In this document: piece after piece, positions 1 through 6,924 of the stretch
How positions within the stretch are numbered: position 1 is the stretch's first letter
Layout of the letters: the number at the start of each line of letters is the position of its first letter
Assembly: GCA_947036475.1 (NCBI GenBank)
Contig: CAMQRG010000019.1
Span: forward strand, 1 to 19,221
Length of the DNA: 19,221 nt
DNA from: an uncultured Clostridia bacterium
GTDB lineage: Bacteria; Bacillota; Clostridia; Lachnospirales; Anaerotignaceae
Direction: 5' to 3'
The notes under the pieces: generated by a model
Told to the model about the DNA's origin: nothing
What the model saw: only the letters and a program-made list of their open reading frames with translations
The model's database searches: none
Program-made: the position numbers and the translations under genes

Positions 1-46
1 TACACGTAAGGAGTCGTCGGCAGCGTCAGATGTGTATAAGAGACAG
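1..46 (+). other. Illumina Nextera adapter and i5 index (not genomic)
   Basis: Bases 28-46 are AGATGTGTATAAGAGACAG, the Tn5 mosaic end used in Nextera libraries. Bases 14-27 (TCGTCGGCAGCGTC) are the Nextera read-1 adapter. Bases 6-13 (GTAAGGAG) match the i5 index known as S505/N505, and 1-5 (TACAC) match the end of the P5 primer. The order is exactly that of a library molecule, so genomic sequence begins at base 47. Any start codon placed inside this stretch (peptides beginning MYKRQ or MCIRDR) is an artefact. Confidence 0.98.
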
Positions 47-1747
47 GAGACAATCAAAACAAAAGGACGGCTGGCAGAACTGGAAGAAAAAATTGCCGGA
101 GAAGGCGAAAAGCGCTCTCATATCGGCATTGGGCACACCCGTTGGGCAACGCACGGCGTTCCCAGCCATGTCAACAGCCACCCCCATAACAGCCAGAACG
201 GTAAAATTTCCGTTGTGCACAACGGCATCATTGAAAACTATCTGGAATTGAAGGCTTTTTTGAAAGAAAAAGGCTACACATTCCAATCGGAAACAGATAC
301 AGAGGTCGTAGCACAGCTGTTTGAGTATTATTACAACGGCAATATGCTCCAGACGGCGCACAGACTGCTGGAAACTATCCGCGGGGCTTACGCGCTGGGA
401 ATCCTTTGCAGCGAGCACCCCGACAGTCTGATTGCTGTACGGAAGGACTGCCCCCTCCTGATTGGGCTGGGCGATGGTGAAAATTACATCGCGTCCGATA
501 TCCCAGCCCTGCTGGAATACACAAGGGAATATTACCTGCTGGAAGAAGGCGAGATTGCCTTTCTGAAGCAGGACGCTGTGCATATCTACGGCATGGACGG
601 CTCCGAAATACATAAGGATATTTTCCACGTTAACTGGGACATTGCCGCAGCAGAAAAAGGCGGCTATGATTACTTTATGATGAAGGAAATCATGGAACAG
701 CCCGAAGCCTTGAAAAAAACCATACTGCCCCGTCTGACGGAAAACGGCATTGATTTGGGGGATATTTCCCTGACAGATGAAGAAATCAAAAACTGCGGGC
801 GAATCCATATCGTAGCCTGCGGCAGTGCATGGCACGCAGGCATTGTAGGCAGGTATGTAATAGAGGAAGTAAGCCGGATTCCGGTTGAAGTGGATATTGC
901 TTCGGAATTCCGTTATCGCAACCCAATCCTGCAAAAAGGTGACCTCTGCATCATCATCAGCCAGAGCGGCGAAACGGCGGATACGCTGGCGGCTCTGCGC
1001 GAAGCCAAAAAACAGGGCGTAAAAGTGCTGTCTATTGTAAACGTGGTCGGCAGTTCCATTGCAAGGGAAAGCGATGATGTTCTCTATACATGGGCAGGGC
1101 CGGAAATTGCCGTAGCGACAACAAAGGGCTATTCCACCCAGCTTTCCGTACTTTATCTGATTGCACTGCATTTCGCAAAGGTTCGGGGAACGCTGGACGA
1201 AAGCCGCTCTGCTGCATACCTTGCGGAACTGAAAACACTGCCGGAGCGGACGGCGGAGATTTTGAAGCTGGACGCAAAAATGGCAGATATCGCAAAAAAA
1301 TACGCAAACAGCAAAGATGTATTCATCATTGGGCGCGGGCTGGATTATGCCGCGGCAATGGAATCTTCCCTGAAACTGAAAGAAATTTCCTATATCCACA
1401 GCGAAGCCTACGCTGCCGGCGAACTTAAGCATGGAACAATTTCGCTTGTTGAAGACGGCACACTTGTTGTTGCAATTGCGACACAGGAACGGCTGTTTGA
1501 AAAGCTGGTCAGCAATGTAAAAGAAGTTAAGGCAAGAGGTGCAAAGGTGCTTGCTGTCGCGCTGGAAGGCAGTGCGGCAATGGAGGAAGTTGCAGACGAA
1601 GTGATTACACTGCCGAAAGCAGGCGATTTGTTTACCGGCTCCTATAACATTCTGCCGATGCAGCTGTTTGCCTACTATATCGCCGTAGAACGCGGCTGTG
1701 ACGTGGATAAACCAAGGAATCTGGCGAAGTCTGTCACAGTAGAATAA
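47..1747 (+). CDS. glmS: Glutamine--fructose-6-phosphate aminotransferase (isomerizing), 5'-truncated
   Basis: GlmS makes glucosamine-6-phosphate from fructose-6-phosphate and glutamine, the first step of UDP-GlcNAc and peptidoglycan synthesis in the cytoplasm. The glutaminase domain is recognised by GHTRWATHG, the oxyanion-hole motif HNGIIENY and SETDTEVV. Two SIS sugar-isomerase domains follow, with VACGSAWHAG and SQSGETADT in the first and GELKHGTISL in the second. The C-terminus, DKPRNLAKSVTVE, is the normal GlmS end. Genomic codons begin with GAG at base 47. By comparison with E. coli GlmS about 40 N-terminal residues are missing, including the catalytic Cys that follows the initiator Met. 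The loss is explained by the adapter junction, so this is a contig-edge truncation and not a pseudogene. The glmS promoter and any glmS riboswitch would lie off the contig. Confidence 0.97.
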   Translation, partial: ETIKTKGRLAELEEKIAGEGEKRSHIGIGHTRWATHGVPSHVNSHPHNSQNGKISVVHNGIIENYLELKAFLKEKGYTFQSETDTEVVAQLFEYYYNGNMLQTAHRLLETIRGAYALGILCSEHPDSLIAVRKDCPLLIGLGDGENYIASDIPALLEYTREYYLLEEGEIAFLKQDAVHIYGMDGSEIHKDIFHVNWDIAAAEKGGYDYFMMKEIMEQPEALKKTILPRLTENGIDLGDISLTDEEIKNCGRIHIVACGSAWHAGIVGRYVIEEVSRIPVEVDIASEFRYRNPILQKGDLCIIISQSGETADTLAALREAKKQGVKVLSIVNVVGSSIARESDDVLYTWAGPEIAVATTKGYSTQLSVLYLIALHFAKVRGTLDESRSAAYLAELKTLPERTAEILKLDAKMADIAKKYANSKDVFIIGRGLDYAAAMESSLKLKEISYIHSEAYAAGELKHGTISLVEDGTLVVAIATQERLFEKLVSNVKEVKARGAKVLAVALEGSAAMEEVADEVITLPKAGDLFTGSYNILPMQLFAYYIAVERGCDVDKPRNLAKSVTVE

Positions 1748-1860
1748 AAGTGTCCGGCTGTACCTGATAAAAGAAACTGTAATCCGGCGGCAAAAAGGGG
1801 ACCTGCTCCCCTTTCTCCGCCCCTTTACTGTAAACTGCCTGTTTTTAGCATTGCAGGACA

Positions 1861-1912
1861 GGGATAAAAGTTTTTCAGGATACACGAGTTAGCCAAGGAA
1901 AACTTTTATCCC
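1861..1912. repeat. Inverted repeat, 15-bp arms
   Basis: The left arm GGGATAAAAGTTTTTC (1861-1876) is the reverse complement of GAAAACTTTTATCCC (1898-1912) apart from one extra T. The loop is about 21 bases. Neither strand has a U-tract after the stem, so a simple intrinsic terminator is unlikely. It could be an RNA stem, a protein site or the remnant of a small repeat element. Confidence 0.7.
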
Positions 1913-1925
1913 GCAAAACCAGCCA

Positions 1926-1931
1926 TATAAT
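1926..1931 (+). promoter_or_regulatory. Candidate -10 box for feoAB
   Basis: A perfect TATAAT lies about 104 bases before the feoA start, inside an AT-rich stretch. No good -35 hexamer is visible 16-18 bases upstream, where the sequence is the right arm of the 1861-1912 inverted repeat. If it is used, the mRNA leader would be about 95 bases and would contain both downstream dyads. Confidence 0.4.
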
Positions 1932-1975
1932 ATACGGCTGAAAAAGTTCAGGGGCATTCTGTCCTTTTGGGAGAC

Positions 1976-2010
1976 TGAGGGCAGTGCTCTCAAGGTTTTC
2001 ATACTTGAAA
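1976..2010. promoter_or_regulatory. Paired dyads in the feoAB leader, possible operator or RNA structure
   Basis: TGAGGGCAGTGCTCTCA (1976-1992) reads TGAG-x-GCA-x-TGC-x-CTCA, an inverted repeat with only the three x positions unpaired. Four bases later comes TTTCATACTTGAAA (1997-2010), TTTCA-N4-TGAAA. Both sit 25-60 bases ahead of feoA. An iron- or metal-responsive repressor site is an inference from position only. Neither matches the classical Fur box. Confidence 0.4.
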
Positions 2011-2034
2011 CAACGAAAGAAGTGAGGGATACAT

Positions 2035-2268
2035 ATGACATTAAATCAACTGCCAATCGGGAAAGAAGCAGTCATTACTAATGTCGGCGGTGAAGGCGCG
2101 CTGCGCTGCCGCCTGCTGGACATGGGACTGATTCCCAAAACAAAAATCACAGTGACAAAAGTCGCCCCTATGGGCGACCCGATAGAACTGCGCCTGCGCG
2201 GCTATACGCTGACAATCCGCGTGGAGGACGCGCGCAATATCTCAGTGGCGGAGGTGGTACAGGCATGA
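2035..2268 (+). CDS. feoA: Ferrous iron transport protein A (FeoA)
   Basis: FeoA is a small cytoplasmic SH3-like protein that partners with the FeoB ferrous-iron permease. The 77-residue product has the full family pattern: MTLNQLPIGKEAVI at the N-terminus, then RCRLLDMGLIPKTKI, then APMGDPIELRLRGYTLTIR, ending with the ISVAEV strand. The length is typical. The ATG at 2035 is preceded at good distance by GTGAGGGA (2022-2029). The stop codon overlaps the feoB start (ATGA at 2265-2268), so the two genes are translationally coupled. The region upstream holds a TATAAT box and two dyads that may carry the iron response. Confidence 0.96.
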   Translation: MTLNQLPIGKEAVITNVGGEGALRCRLLDMGLIPKTKITVTKVAPMGDPIELRLRGYTLTIRVEDARNISVAEVVQA

Positions 2269-4271
2269 TTTTTGCTTTAGCTGGCAACCAGAACTGCGGC
2301 AAAACAACGCTGTTTAATCAGATGACAGGCTCGAACCAGCATGTCGGAAACTTCCCCGGCGTGACCGTTGACCAGAAAATCGGCACCATTCGGGAAGAAA
2401 AAAACTGCTCCGTTGTTGACCTTCCTGGCATTTATTCCATCCGCCCATATACAAACGAGGAAATCGTCACGCGGGATTTTATACTGAATGAAAAGCCGGA
2501 CGGCATTATCAATATTGTGGACGCGACCAATATCGAGCGCAATCTTTACCTGACTTTGCAGCTGATTGAAATGAAAATACCAACTGTCCTTGCGCTGAAT
2601 ATGATGGACGAAGTGCGCAGCAACGGCGGCACAATAGACATTGCGGGAATGTCCGAAAAGCTGGGGATTCCGGTCGTTCCCATCAGCGCAGTGAAAAATG
2701 AAGGTATCAGCGAACTGGTGCAGTGTGCTTTGCGGGTGGTGAAGCAGAAAGAATATCCGAAGGTTTATGATTTCTGCCCCTCCGGTCCGGTACACCGCTG
2801 CATACACTCCGTCTGCCACCAGATTGAGGACCACGCGGAACGGGCGGGCATATCTGTGCGTTTTGCCGCAACAAAGTTGATTGAAGGCGACACATCTATC
2901 GCAGAAAAGCTGAACCTGAGCCAGAATGAACTGGAACTGATTGAACACAGCGTAATCGAAATGGAAACAGAGCACGCAATGGACCGGAACGCTGCTTTAG
3001 CCGATATGCGGTATGATTTCATCGAACAGGTCTGCGCGGAAACCGTAATCAAGTGCCAGGAAAGCAGGGAGCATATCCGCAGTGTGAAGATTGACAGTGT
3101 GCTGACAAACAAATATCTTGCCATTCCGATTTTTATACTGGTAATGTTTTTGGTATTCTTCCTGACGTTCAACGTTTTCGGCGCGATATTGAGCGACTGG
3201 CTGACGCTGCTGATTGACCATGTGACGGCGGCGGCAGACGCAGGCCTGACAGCTTACGGCATAAACCCCGTTGTACACAGCCTTGTGATTGACGGTATTT
3301 TTGCCGGAGTGGGCAGCGTATTGAGTTTCCTGCCAATTATCGTGGTGCTGTTTTTCTTCCTTTCCATATTGGAGGATACGGGATATATGGCGCGGATTGC
3401 CTTTGTAACGGACAAACTCCTGCGCAAAATCGGGCTTTCCGGCAGGAGCATCGTACCGCTTCTGATGGGCTTTGGATGTACTGTACCGGCTGTAATGGCA
3501 ACGCGCACGCTTTCCTCCGAGCGTGACAGACGCATGACAATACTGCTCACGCCTTATATGAGTTGTTCCGCCAAAATCCCGATTTACGGTGTATTTGCGG
3601 CAGCGTTTTTCCCGCGCAGTGCCGCACTGGTGATGATTGGGCTGTATGCGGCAGGCATCATTGTGGCAGTGCTGATTGCCCTTCTGTTTGGTCGGACAGT
3701 TTTTCAGGGCAAGCCTGTACCGTTTGTTATGGAACTGCCGAATTACCGCTTTCCCTCACTGAAAACGGTACTGCTGCTGATGTGGGATAAAGCAAAGGAT
3801 TTCCTGCAAAGGGCATTTACCATTATTTTTGTAGCAACCGTCATCATCTGGTTCCTGCAAAGCTTCGACAGCCGTCTGAATATCGTAACAGACAGCGCGG
3901 ACAGCCTTCTTGCGATGATTGGGCAGGCATTGTCACCAGTATTCGCACCGCTCGGCTTTCCGGACTGGCGCGTGCCGACTGCCTTGATTACAGGCTTTAC
4001 CGCAAAAGAAGCAGTCGTCAGCACGCTCGGCGTACTGCTCGGCACTTCTATGACGAATCTCGGCACTGCATTGGGCGGGCTGTTTACGCCGGTTTCCGCC
4101 ATCAGCTTTTTGGTGTTTACCCTGCTGTATACCCCCTGTGTGGCGGCAGTGGCGGCAGTGAAAAGGGAACTGGATTCCGGTCTGCTTGCGCTTGGCGTAG
4201 TGGTTCTGCAATGCGTGGTTGCATGGTTGATTGCGTTTGGCGTATTCCAGCTGTTAAGTATGTTTGCATAA
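2265..4271 (+). CDS. feoB: Ferrous iron transport protein B (FeoB)
   Basis: FeoB is the inner-membrane Fe2+ permease with a cytoplasmic G domain. The 668-residue product has the P-loop GNQNCGKTT (residues 7-15), the switch-I PGVTV (31-35), DLPG (52-55), the guanine-specificity motif NMMD (112-115) and SA of G5 (141-142). A cytoplasmic helical spacer follows. From about residue 285 there are many hydrophobic segments with two Gate regions, including GFGCTVPA (402-409) and PYMSCSAKIPIY (430-441), whose Cys residues are conserved in the family. Length is normal for clostridial FeoB. It overlaps feoA by 4 bases and is followed after 12 bases by the small Cys-rich partner gene, so the three form one operon that ends at the terminator at 4427-4469. 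Confidence 0.98.
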   Translation: MIFALAGNQNCGKTTLFNQMTGSNQHVGNFPGVTVDQKIGTIREEKNCSVVDLPGIYSIRPYTNEEIVTRDFILNEKPDGIINIVDATNIERNLYLTLQLIEMKIPTVLALNMMDEVRSNGGTIDIAGMSEKLGIPVVPISAVKNEGISELVQCALRVVKQKEYPKVYDFCPSGPVHRCIHSVCHQIEDHAERAGISVRFAATKLIEGDTSIAEKLNLSQNELELIEHSVIEMETEHAMDRNAALADMRYDFIEQVCAETVIKCQESREHIRSVKIDSVLTNKYLAIPIFILVMFLVFFLTFNVFGAILSDWLTLLIDHVTAAADAGLTAYGINPVVHSLVIDGIFAGVGSVLSFLPIIVVLFFFLSILEDTGYMARIAFVTDKLLRKIGLSGRSIVPLLMGFGCTVPAVMATRTLSSERDRRMTILLTPYMSCSAKIPIYGVFAAAFFPRSAALVMIGLYAAGIIVAVLIALLFGRTVFQGKPVPFVMELPNYRFPSLKTVLLLMWDKAKDFLQRAFTIIFVATVIIWFLQSFDSRLNIVTDSADSLLAMIGQALSPVFAPLGFPDWRVPTALITGFTAKEAVVSTLGVLLGTSMTNLGTALGGLFTPVSAISFLVFTLLYTPCVAAVAAVKRELDSGLLALGVVVLQCVVAWLIAFGVFQLLSMFA

Positions 4272-4283
4272 GGAGGGAACGAT

Positions 4284-4415
4284 ATGGGCTTTATGGATTT
4301 CCTGATTCTGGCAGCGGTTGCTGTGGCGGTGTATTACGCATTGAAGCATATCAAAAAAAGCGGCTGCAACTGCTGCGGCGGGGACTGCCGGAACTGCGGC
4401 AGAAAAAACGGTTAA
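4284..4415 (+). CDS. FeoB-associated Cys-rich membrane protein
   Basis: This is a 43-residue protein with one N-terminal membrane helix (about residues 4-20, FLILAAVAVAVYYAL) followed by a basic turn (KHIKKS) and a Cys cluster CNCCGGDCRNC (28-38). This matches the small FeoB-associated Cys-rich family commonly encoded after feoB in Firmicutes, where it is often compared with FeoC. The start ATG at 4284 has an AGGAGGG ribosome binding site at 4271-4277. It begins 12 bases after the feoB stop and ends just before the operon terminator. A role in Fe2+ handling or metal sensing at the FeoB pore is inferred from the cysteines and the position, not proven. Confidence 0.85.
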   Translation: MGFMDFLILAAVAVAVYYALKHIKKSGCNCCGGDCRNCGRKNG

Positions 4416-4426
4416 CAGAACTTATG

Positions 4427-4469
4427 AAAACACCTTCATACCTTTATTGGGTAAATGAAGGTGTTTTTT
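4427..4469 (+). terminator. Intrinsic terminator of the feoAB operon
   Basis: A perfect 13-bp stem, AAAACACCTTCAT (4427-4439) with ATGAAGGTGTTTT (4455-4467), a 15-base loop, and a run of six T (4464-4469). It lies 11 bases after the stop of the small Cys-rich gene. Confidence 0.93.
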
Positions 4470-4471
4470 GC

Positions 4472-4527
4472 AAAAAAAGAAAACCCTCTGCTGTCAGCCC
4501 TTCCAAAATCAGGCTTTCTTCTGACAG
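4472..4527 (-). terminator. Possible terminator of the minus-strand small gene
   Basis: Read on the minus strand, CTGTCAG (4521-4527) pairs with CTGACAG (4491-4497). After a short GC-containing stretch comes GGTTTTC and a seven-base T run (4472-4478). The loop is long (23 bases), so the stem is moderate. It abuts the feo terminator, which would make a back-to-back pair between convergent genes. Confidence 0.45.
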
Positions 4528-4563
4528 CTTCCTCAGGTTTTCCTTAAACGTTCTGTTACCGCG

Positions 4564-4881
4564 TTACGATACCGCCAGCACGCTTTCTCCCTGCTCTGCA
4601 CATTCCTGTTCGGAAATAAAATCATCGCACAGCGCCGCCAGCTCTGTCGGCAGGGCAGTCCCCCTGCACAGCCTCCGCAGAAACTCCTCTACTGCTTCGC
4701 GTTCCTGAGAAAGCCCGCAGAACGTATCACATTCACAGATTCCCGCCGCACCAGTTTTTTCCACCGCGACGCCATATGTTCTTTCCCGTTTTACAGAACG
4801 AGTGACAAGCCAATATGCCAGCCTGAATTCACGCCCGTTTTCGTCCAGAAACTGCTTTTCACAAAATAACATTTTTTCCAT
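4564..4881 (-). CDS. Small protein resembling DUF6514 family
   Basis: A 105-residue soluble protein of unknown function. The N-terminal half (YWLVTRSVKRERTYGVAVEK) looks like beta strands ending in a YGV..V.K motif. The C-terminal half (REAVEEFLRRLCRGTALP and then LAALCDDFI) is helical. This two-part layout recalls the DUF6514 family found in Clostridia. I recognise it by pattern, not by alignment, and no biochemical function is known to me. The ATG at 4881 has a GGAAGGGG ribosome binding site 7-9 bases upstream. The gene stands alone on the minus strand, divergent from the YheO/DauR-like regulator, with its own likely -10 (TATAAT, 4920-4925). It contains six Cys residues and no membrane segment. 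Confidence 0.75.
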   Translation of the reverse strand: MEKMLFCEKQFLDENGREFRLAYWLVTRSVKRERTYGVAVEKTGAAGICECDTFCGLSQEREAVEEFLRRLCRGTALPTELAALCDDFISEQECAEQGESVLAVS

Positions 4882-4919
4882 TTACTGCACCCCTTCCCAG
4901 TTATGTCCTTTCTGCTTCG

Positions 4920-4948
4920 ATTATACGAAAATCCTCCTCTTATTTCTA
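4920..4948 (-). promoter_or_regulatory. Candidate promoter of the DUF6514-like gene
   Basis: On the minus strand there is a perfect TATAAT (4920-4925). Seventeen bases upstream is TAGAAA (4943-4948), a four-of-six match to TTGACA. The distance to the start codon is about 40 bases. Confidence 0.5.
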
Positions 4949-5110
4949 TAAAATTACTGTTAAAAACGTTATCCTGCACAAATCTTAACATTTCCTTTAT
5001 CTCCTGTCTGTCTGCCGGACATCTTTTCTCATTAAAAATCTGTCGTTTTTTCTCCACTGAAAAACCCTCGATTTTGGTTTACAATTTACAGGAAAATGTC
5101 AACCTTCCTC

Positions 5111-5140
5111 TTGAAAATTCCAGCCATAATCATATATAAT
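5111..5140 (+). promoter_or_regulatory. Promoter of the DauR-like regulator gene
   Basis: TTGAAA (5111-5116) and TATAAT (5135-5140) are separated by 18 bases, close to the vegetative sigma-factor consensus. The transcript would begin near 5147, about 40 bases before the start codon and ahead of the AGGAGG at 5175-5180. Confidence 0.75.
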
Positions 5141-5186
5141 ACTTTTATGTTGTATCGAGAATAGTTCCATTTTCAGGAGGTACGTC

Positions 5187-5849
5187 ATGGAAAATCAAAT
5201 CATTTTTCTGACCGAACAGGACAAAGCAATCCTGCGCTCCTATTTGCATATCGCGGAAGGGATCGCAGAATTTTGGGGAGAAAGCTGTGAAGTGATCGTC
5301 CATAATCTGGCTCAACTAGACGCCTCTGTCATCAAGATTATCAATGGCCGCAGTTCCGGCCAGCAGGAGGGCTCTCCCATATCGGATACCGCCCTGACAT
5401 ATGCGCATAAAATGATGGCCGATCCTTCCCTGCGCCACATTACATACTTTTCCAAAACAAAACGCGGAGAGTCCTATAAGTCTGTCGTCTGCGCCATTGA
5501 AGGGGAGCACCAGAATATCATCGGGCTGCTGTGTGTCAATTTTTACCTGACCGCGCCCTTCCACACGCTGCTCCAGACCTTTTCACCAGCAGTAAGAGCA
5601 GACAGCAGGGGTATTCCGGAAATCTTTGTTGAAAATTCAGAGGAACTGATGCTGAGTGCATTGGCTGAAGCAAAAAGAACGGTTTACGGAAATCTTTCCA
5701 TCTCCTCGGCCAACAAAAACAAGGAAATCATCTCCCTGCTGCACCAAAAGGGGATTTTCAATCTGAAGGACTCTGTTGTAACCATTGCCAGCCATCTTGG
5801 CATTTCCAAAAACACTGTATATATGCATATCCGAAATATGTACAAATAA
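5187..5849 (+). CDS. YheO/DauR-type transcriptional regulator (PAS-like domain plus HTH)
   Basis: A 220-residue cytoplasmic DNA-binding protein. Residues about 12-125 form the YheO-like PAS-type domain, with CEVIVHNLAQLDASVIKIING (34-54, broken here as one stretch of the domain) and a central SYKSVVCAIEG strand pair, ending in IIGLLCVNF. Residues about 177-218 are the C-terminal helix-turn-helix, with LHQKGIFNLKDSVVTIASHL followed by GISKNTVYMHIR. This two-domain order is that of DauR, the repressor of D-arginine catabolism in Pseudomonas, but family members regulate many different genes. Start choice is firm: ATG with AGGAGG six bases upstream and a good promoter. It is monocistronic, and the target and ligand cannot be read from the sequence. 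Confidence 0.9.
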   Translation: MENQIIFLTEQDKAILRSYLHIAEGIAEFWGESCEVIVHNLAQLDASVIKIINGRSSGQQEGSPISDTALTYAHKMMADPSLRHITYFSKTKRGESYKSVVCAIEGEHQNIIGLLCVNFYLTAPFHTLLQTFSPAVRADSRGIPEIFVENSEELMLSALAEAKRTVYGNLSISSANKNKEIISLLHQKGIFNLKDSVVTIASHLGISKNTVYMHIRNMYK

Positions 5850-5886
5850 AAAACGGCATGCCCTTTCCTCAGGGTGTGCCGTTTTT
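5848..5886. terminator. Bidirectional terminator between the regulator and galM
   Basis: The stem ACGGCA-TG-CCCT (about 5853-5864) pairs with AGGG-TG-TGCCGT (about 5871-5882) across a TTCCTC loop, with one small internal mismatch. It is flanked by six A on the left and five T on the right, so it has a U-tract on either strand. It begins at the regulator's stop codon and lies 16 bases after the galM stop, serving both convergent genes. Confidence 0.9.
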
Positions 5887-5901
5887 CTGTCTGTATGTTC
5901 T

Positions 5902-6924
5902 TTATTTTTCAAACCGAAATACTGTCCGCCGTTCATATTTCTCCCCTGCCCGCAGTATGGGCGAAGGAAAATTTTCATGCCGGACGGCATCGGGAAAACC
6001 CTGTGTTTCCATGCAAAAAGCCGCCCTCGGGGCATATTGTGCCCCGTTTTTTCCCAGCCTTTCCGGTTTCAGAAAATTCGCCGTATAAAACTGCATACCG
6101 GGCTGGTCGGTAAAAACGCGCATGGTAATCCCGTTTTTTCTGCTGTGCGCCTTTGCGCATTCACGGAAACCTTTGCCCCGCAGTACCCAGTTATGGTCAT
6201 AGCCGTTTCCGTTTTTCAGCTGGCTGTCCGGCTCGTTGATGCGTTCCAGTATCAGCCGCATTTCTCTGAAATCCATCGGCGAACTCTCCACCGAAAGAAC
6301 CGTACCTGTCGGCAGGCAGTTTTCGTCATTTTCCGTAAAGCTGTCCGCAAAAATCTGCACTTCCTGCCCGTCCAGCGTTCCGACGTCATGCCCGTTCAAA
6401 TTAAAATATGCGTGGTTCGTCAAATTCACCAGCGTATCACTGTCCGTTTTGGCAAAATAGCTGATTTCCAAACCATTTTCTTCGTCCAATGCATAACGCA
6501 CCTCTGCATCTAACCTGCCGGGATACCCTTCCTCCCCGTCAGGGCTGGTCAGGAAGAAATGCAGCCCGTCCTCCTGCGGCTCTGCACGCCAGATTTTTTT
6601 ATCAAAGCCGGCCCTGCCGCCATGCAGGTGGTTTGGTCCATTGTTTACATAAAGTTTGTATATCTTACCATTCAGGCAGAACTCTCCGCCGCCGATACGG
6701 TTCGCAAACCTTCCGATGACAGCCCCGACATATGCGTCCTGTGCTTCATACCCTGCCATATCGTCAAAGCCCAGCGCGATATCCGTCCCGCAGAATACAA
6801 GGCTTTGCAGTGTCGCGCCGTAATCCAGCACAGCCGCCCTTGTACCCTGCCCGTTTTCCATCAGCCAGCGCGTCACAGTCCGCCCGTCTTTCGTTCTTCC
6901 AAAATCTTCACGCCATAGCTTCAT
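5902..6924 (-). CDS. galM: Aldose 1-epimerase (galactose mutarotase)
   Basis: GalM interconverts the alpha and beta anomers of galactose or glucose, giving GalK its alpha-D-galactose substrate. The 340-residue product has the family landmarks: GRFANRIGGG (71-80), NHLHGG (98-103) with the substrate-binding His, LTNHAYFNL (168-176) with the catalytic acid His171, GYDHNWVL (241-248), and METQGFPD (305-312) with the probable catalytic base Glu306. Length is typical. The start ATG overlaps the galT stop by 4 bases, so it is the last, coupled gene of galKETM. The bidirectional hairpin at 5848-5886 ends the operon. Confidence 0.96.
   Translation of the reverse strand: MKLWREDFGRTKDGRTVTRWLMENGQGTRAAVLDYGATLQSLVFCGTDIALGFDDMAGYEAQDAYVGAVIGRFANRIGGGEFCLNGKIYKLYVNNGPNHLHGGRAGFDKKIWRAEPQEDGLHFFLTSPDGEEGYPGRLDAEVRYALDEENGLEISYFAKTDSDTLVNLTNHAYFNLNGHDVGTLDGQEVQIFADSFTENDENCLPTGTVLSVESSPMDFREMRLILERINEPDSQLKNGNGYDHNWVLRGKGFRECAKAHSRKNGITMRVFTDQPGMQFYTANFLKPERLGKNGAQYAPRAAFCMETQGFPDAVRHENFPSPILRAGEKYERRTVFRFEK

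Larger units (their letters stand above)
1748..2034 (+). other. glmS-feoA intergenic region with several dyads
   Basis: No gene is seen here. In order it holds: a 7-bp hairpin (AAAGGGG 1794-1800 with CCCCTTT 1808-1814) that may help end glmS transcripts but lacks a U-tract; a long inverted repeat at 1861-1912; a TATAAT box at 1926-1931; a 17-base near-perfect dyad at 1976-1992; and TTTCA-N4-TGAAA at 1997-2010. The feoA ribosome binding site follows. Confidence 0.7.
4882..5186. other. Divergent intergenic region with promoters for both flanking genes
   Basis: This AT-rich 305-base gap separates the DUF6514-like gene (leftward) and the DauR-like regulator (rightward). It holds a leftward -10 near 4920 and a clear rightward promoter at 5111-5140. 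Small open frames here have no ribosome binding site and no recognisable product, so I call none. Confidence 0.65.

Noticed and set aside
32..46. An apparent glmS start codon (MYKRQ) inside the first bases
   Set aside because: These five codons are Nextera mosaic-end sequence; real codons begin at 47.
26..1885. A 619-codon open frame on the minus strand across glmS
   Set aside because: It is antisense to an unmistakable GlmS, is full of Cys, Phe and His as shadow frames are, has no family motif, and starts or ends in the intergenic region and adapter.
1976..1992. The dyad before feoA as part of a tRNA or other structural RNA gene
   Set aside because: No cloverleaf arms, T-loop motif or CCA end can be built around it.
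4903..5139. A 78-codon plus-strand frame in the gap before the DauR-like gene
   Set aside because: It overlaps both promoters, lacks a ribosome binding site and has no recognisable protein features.
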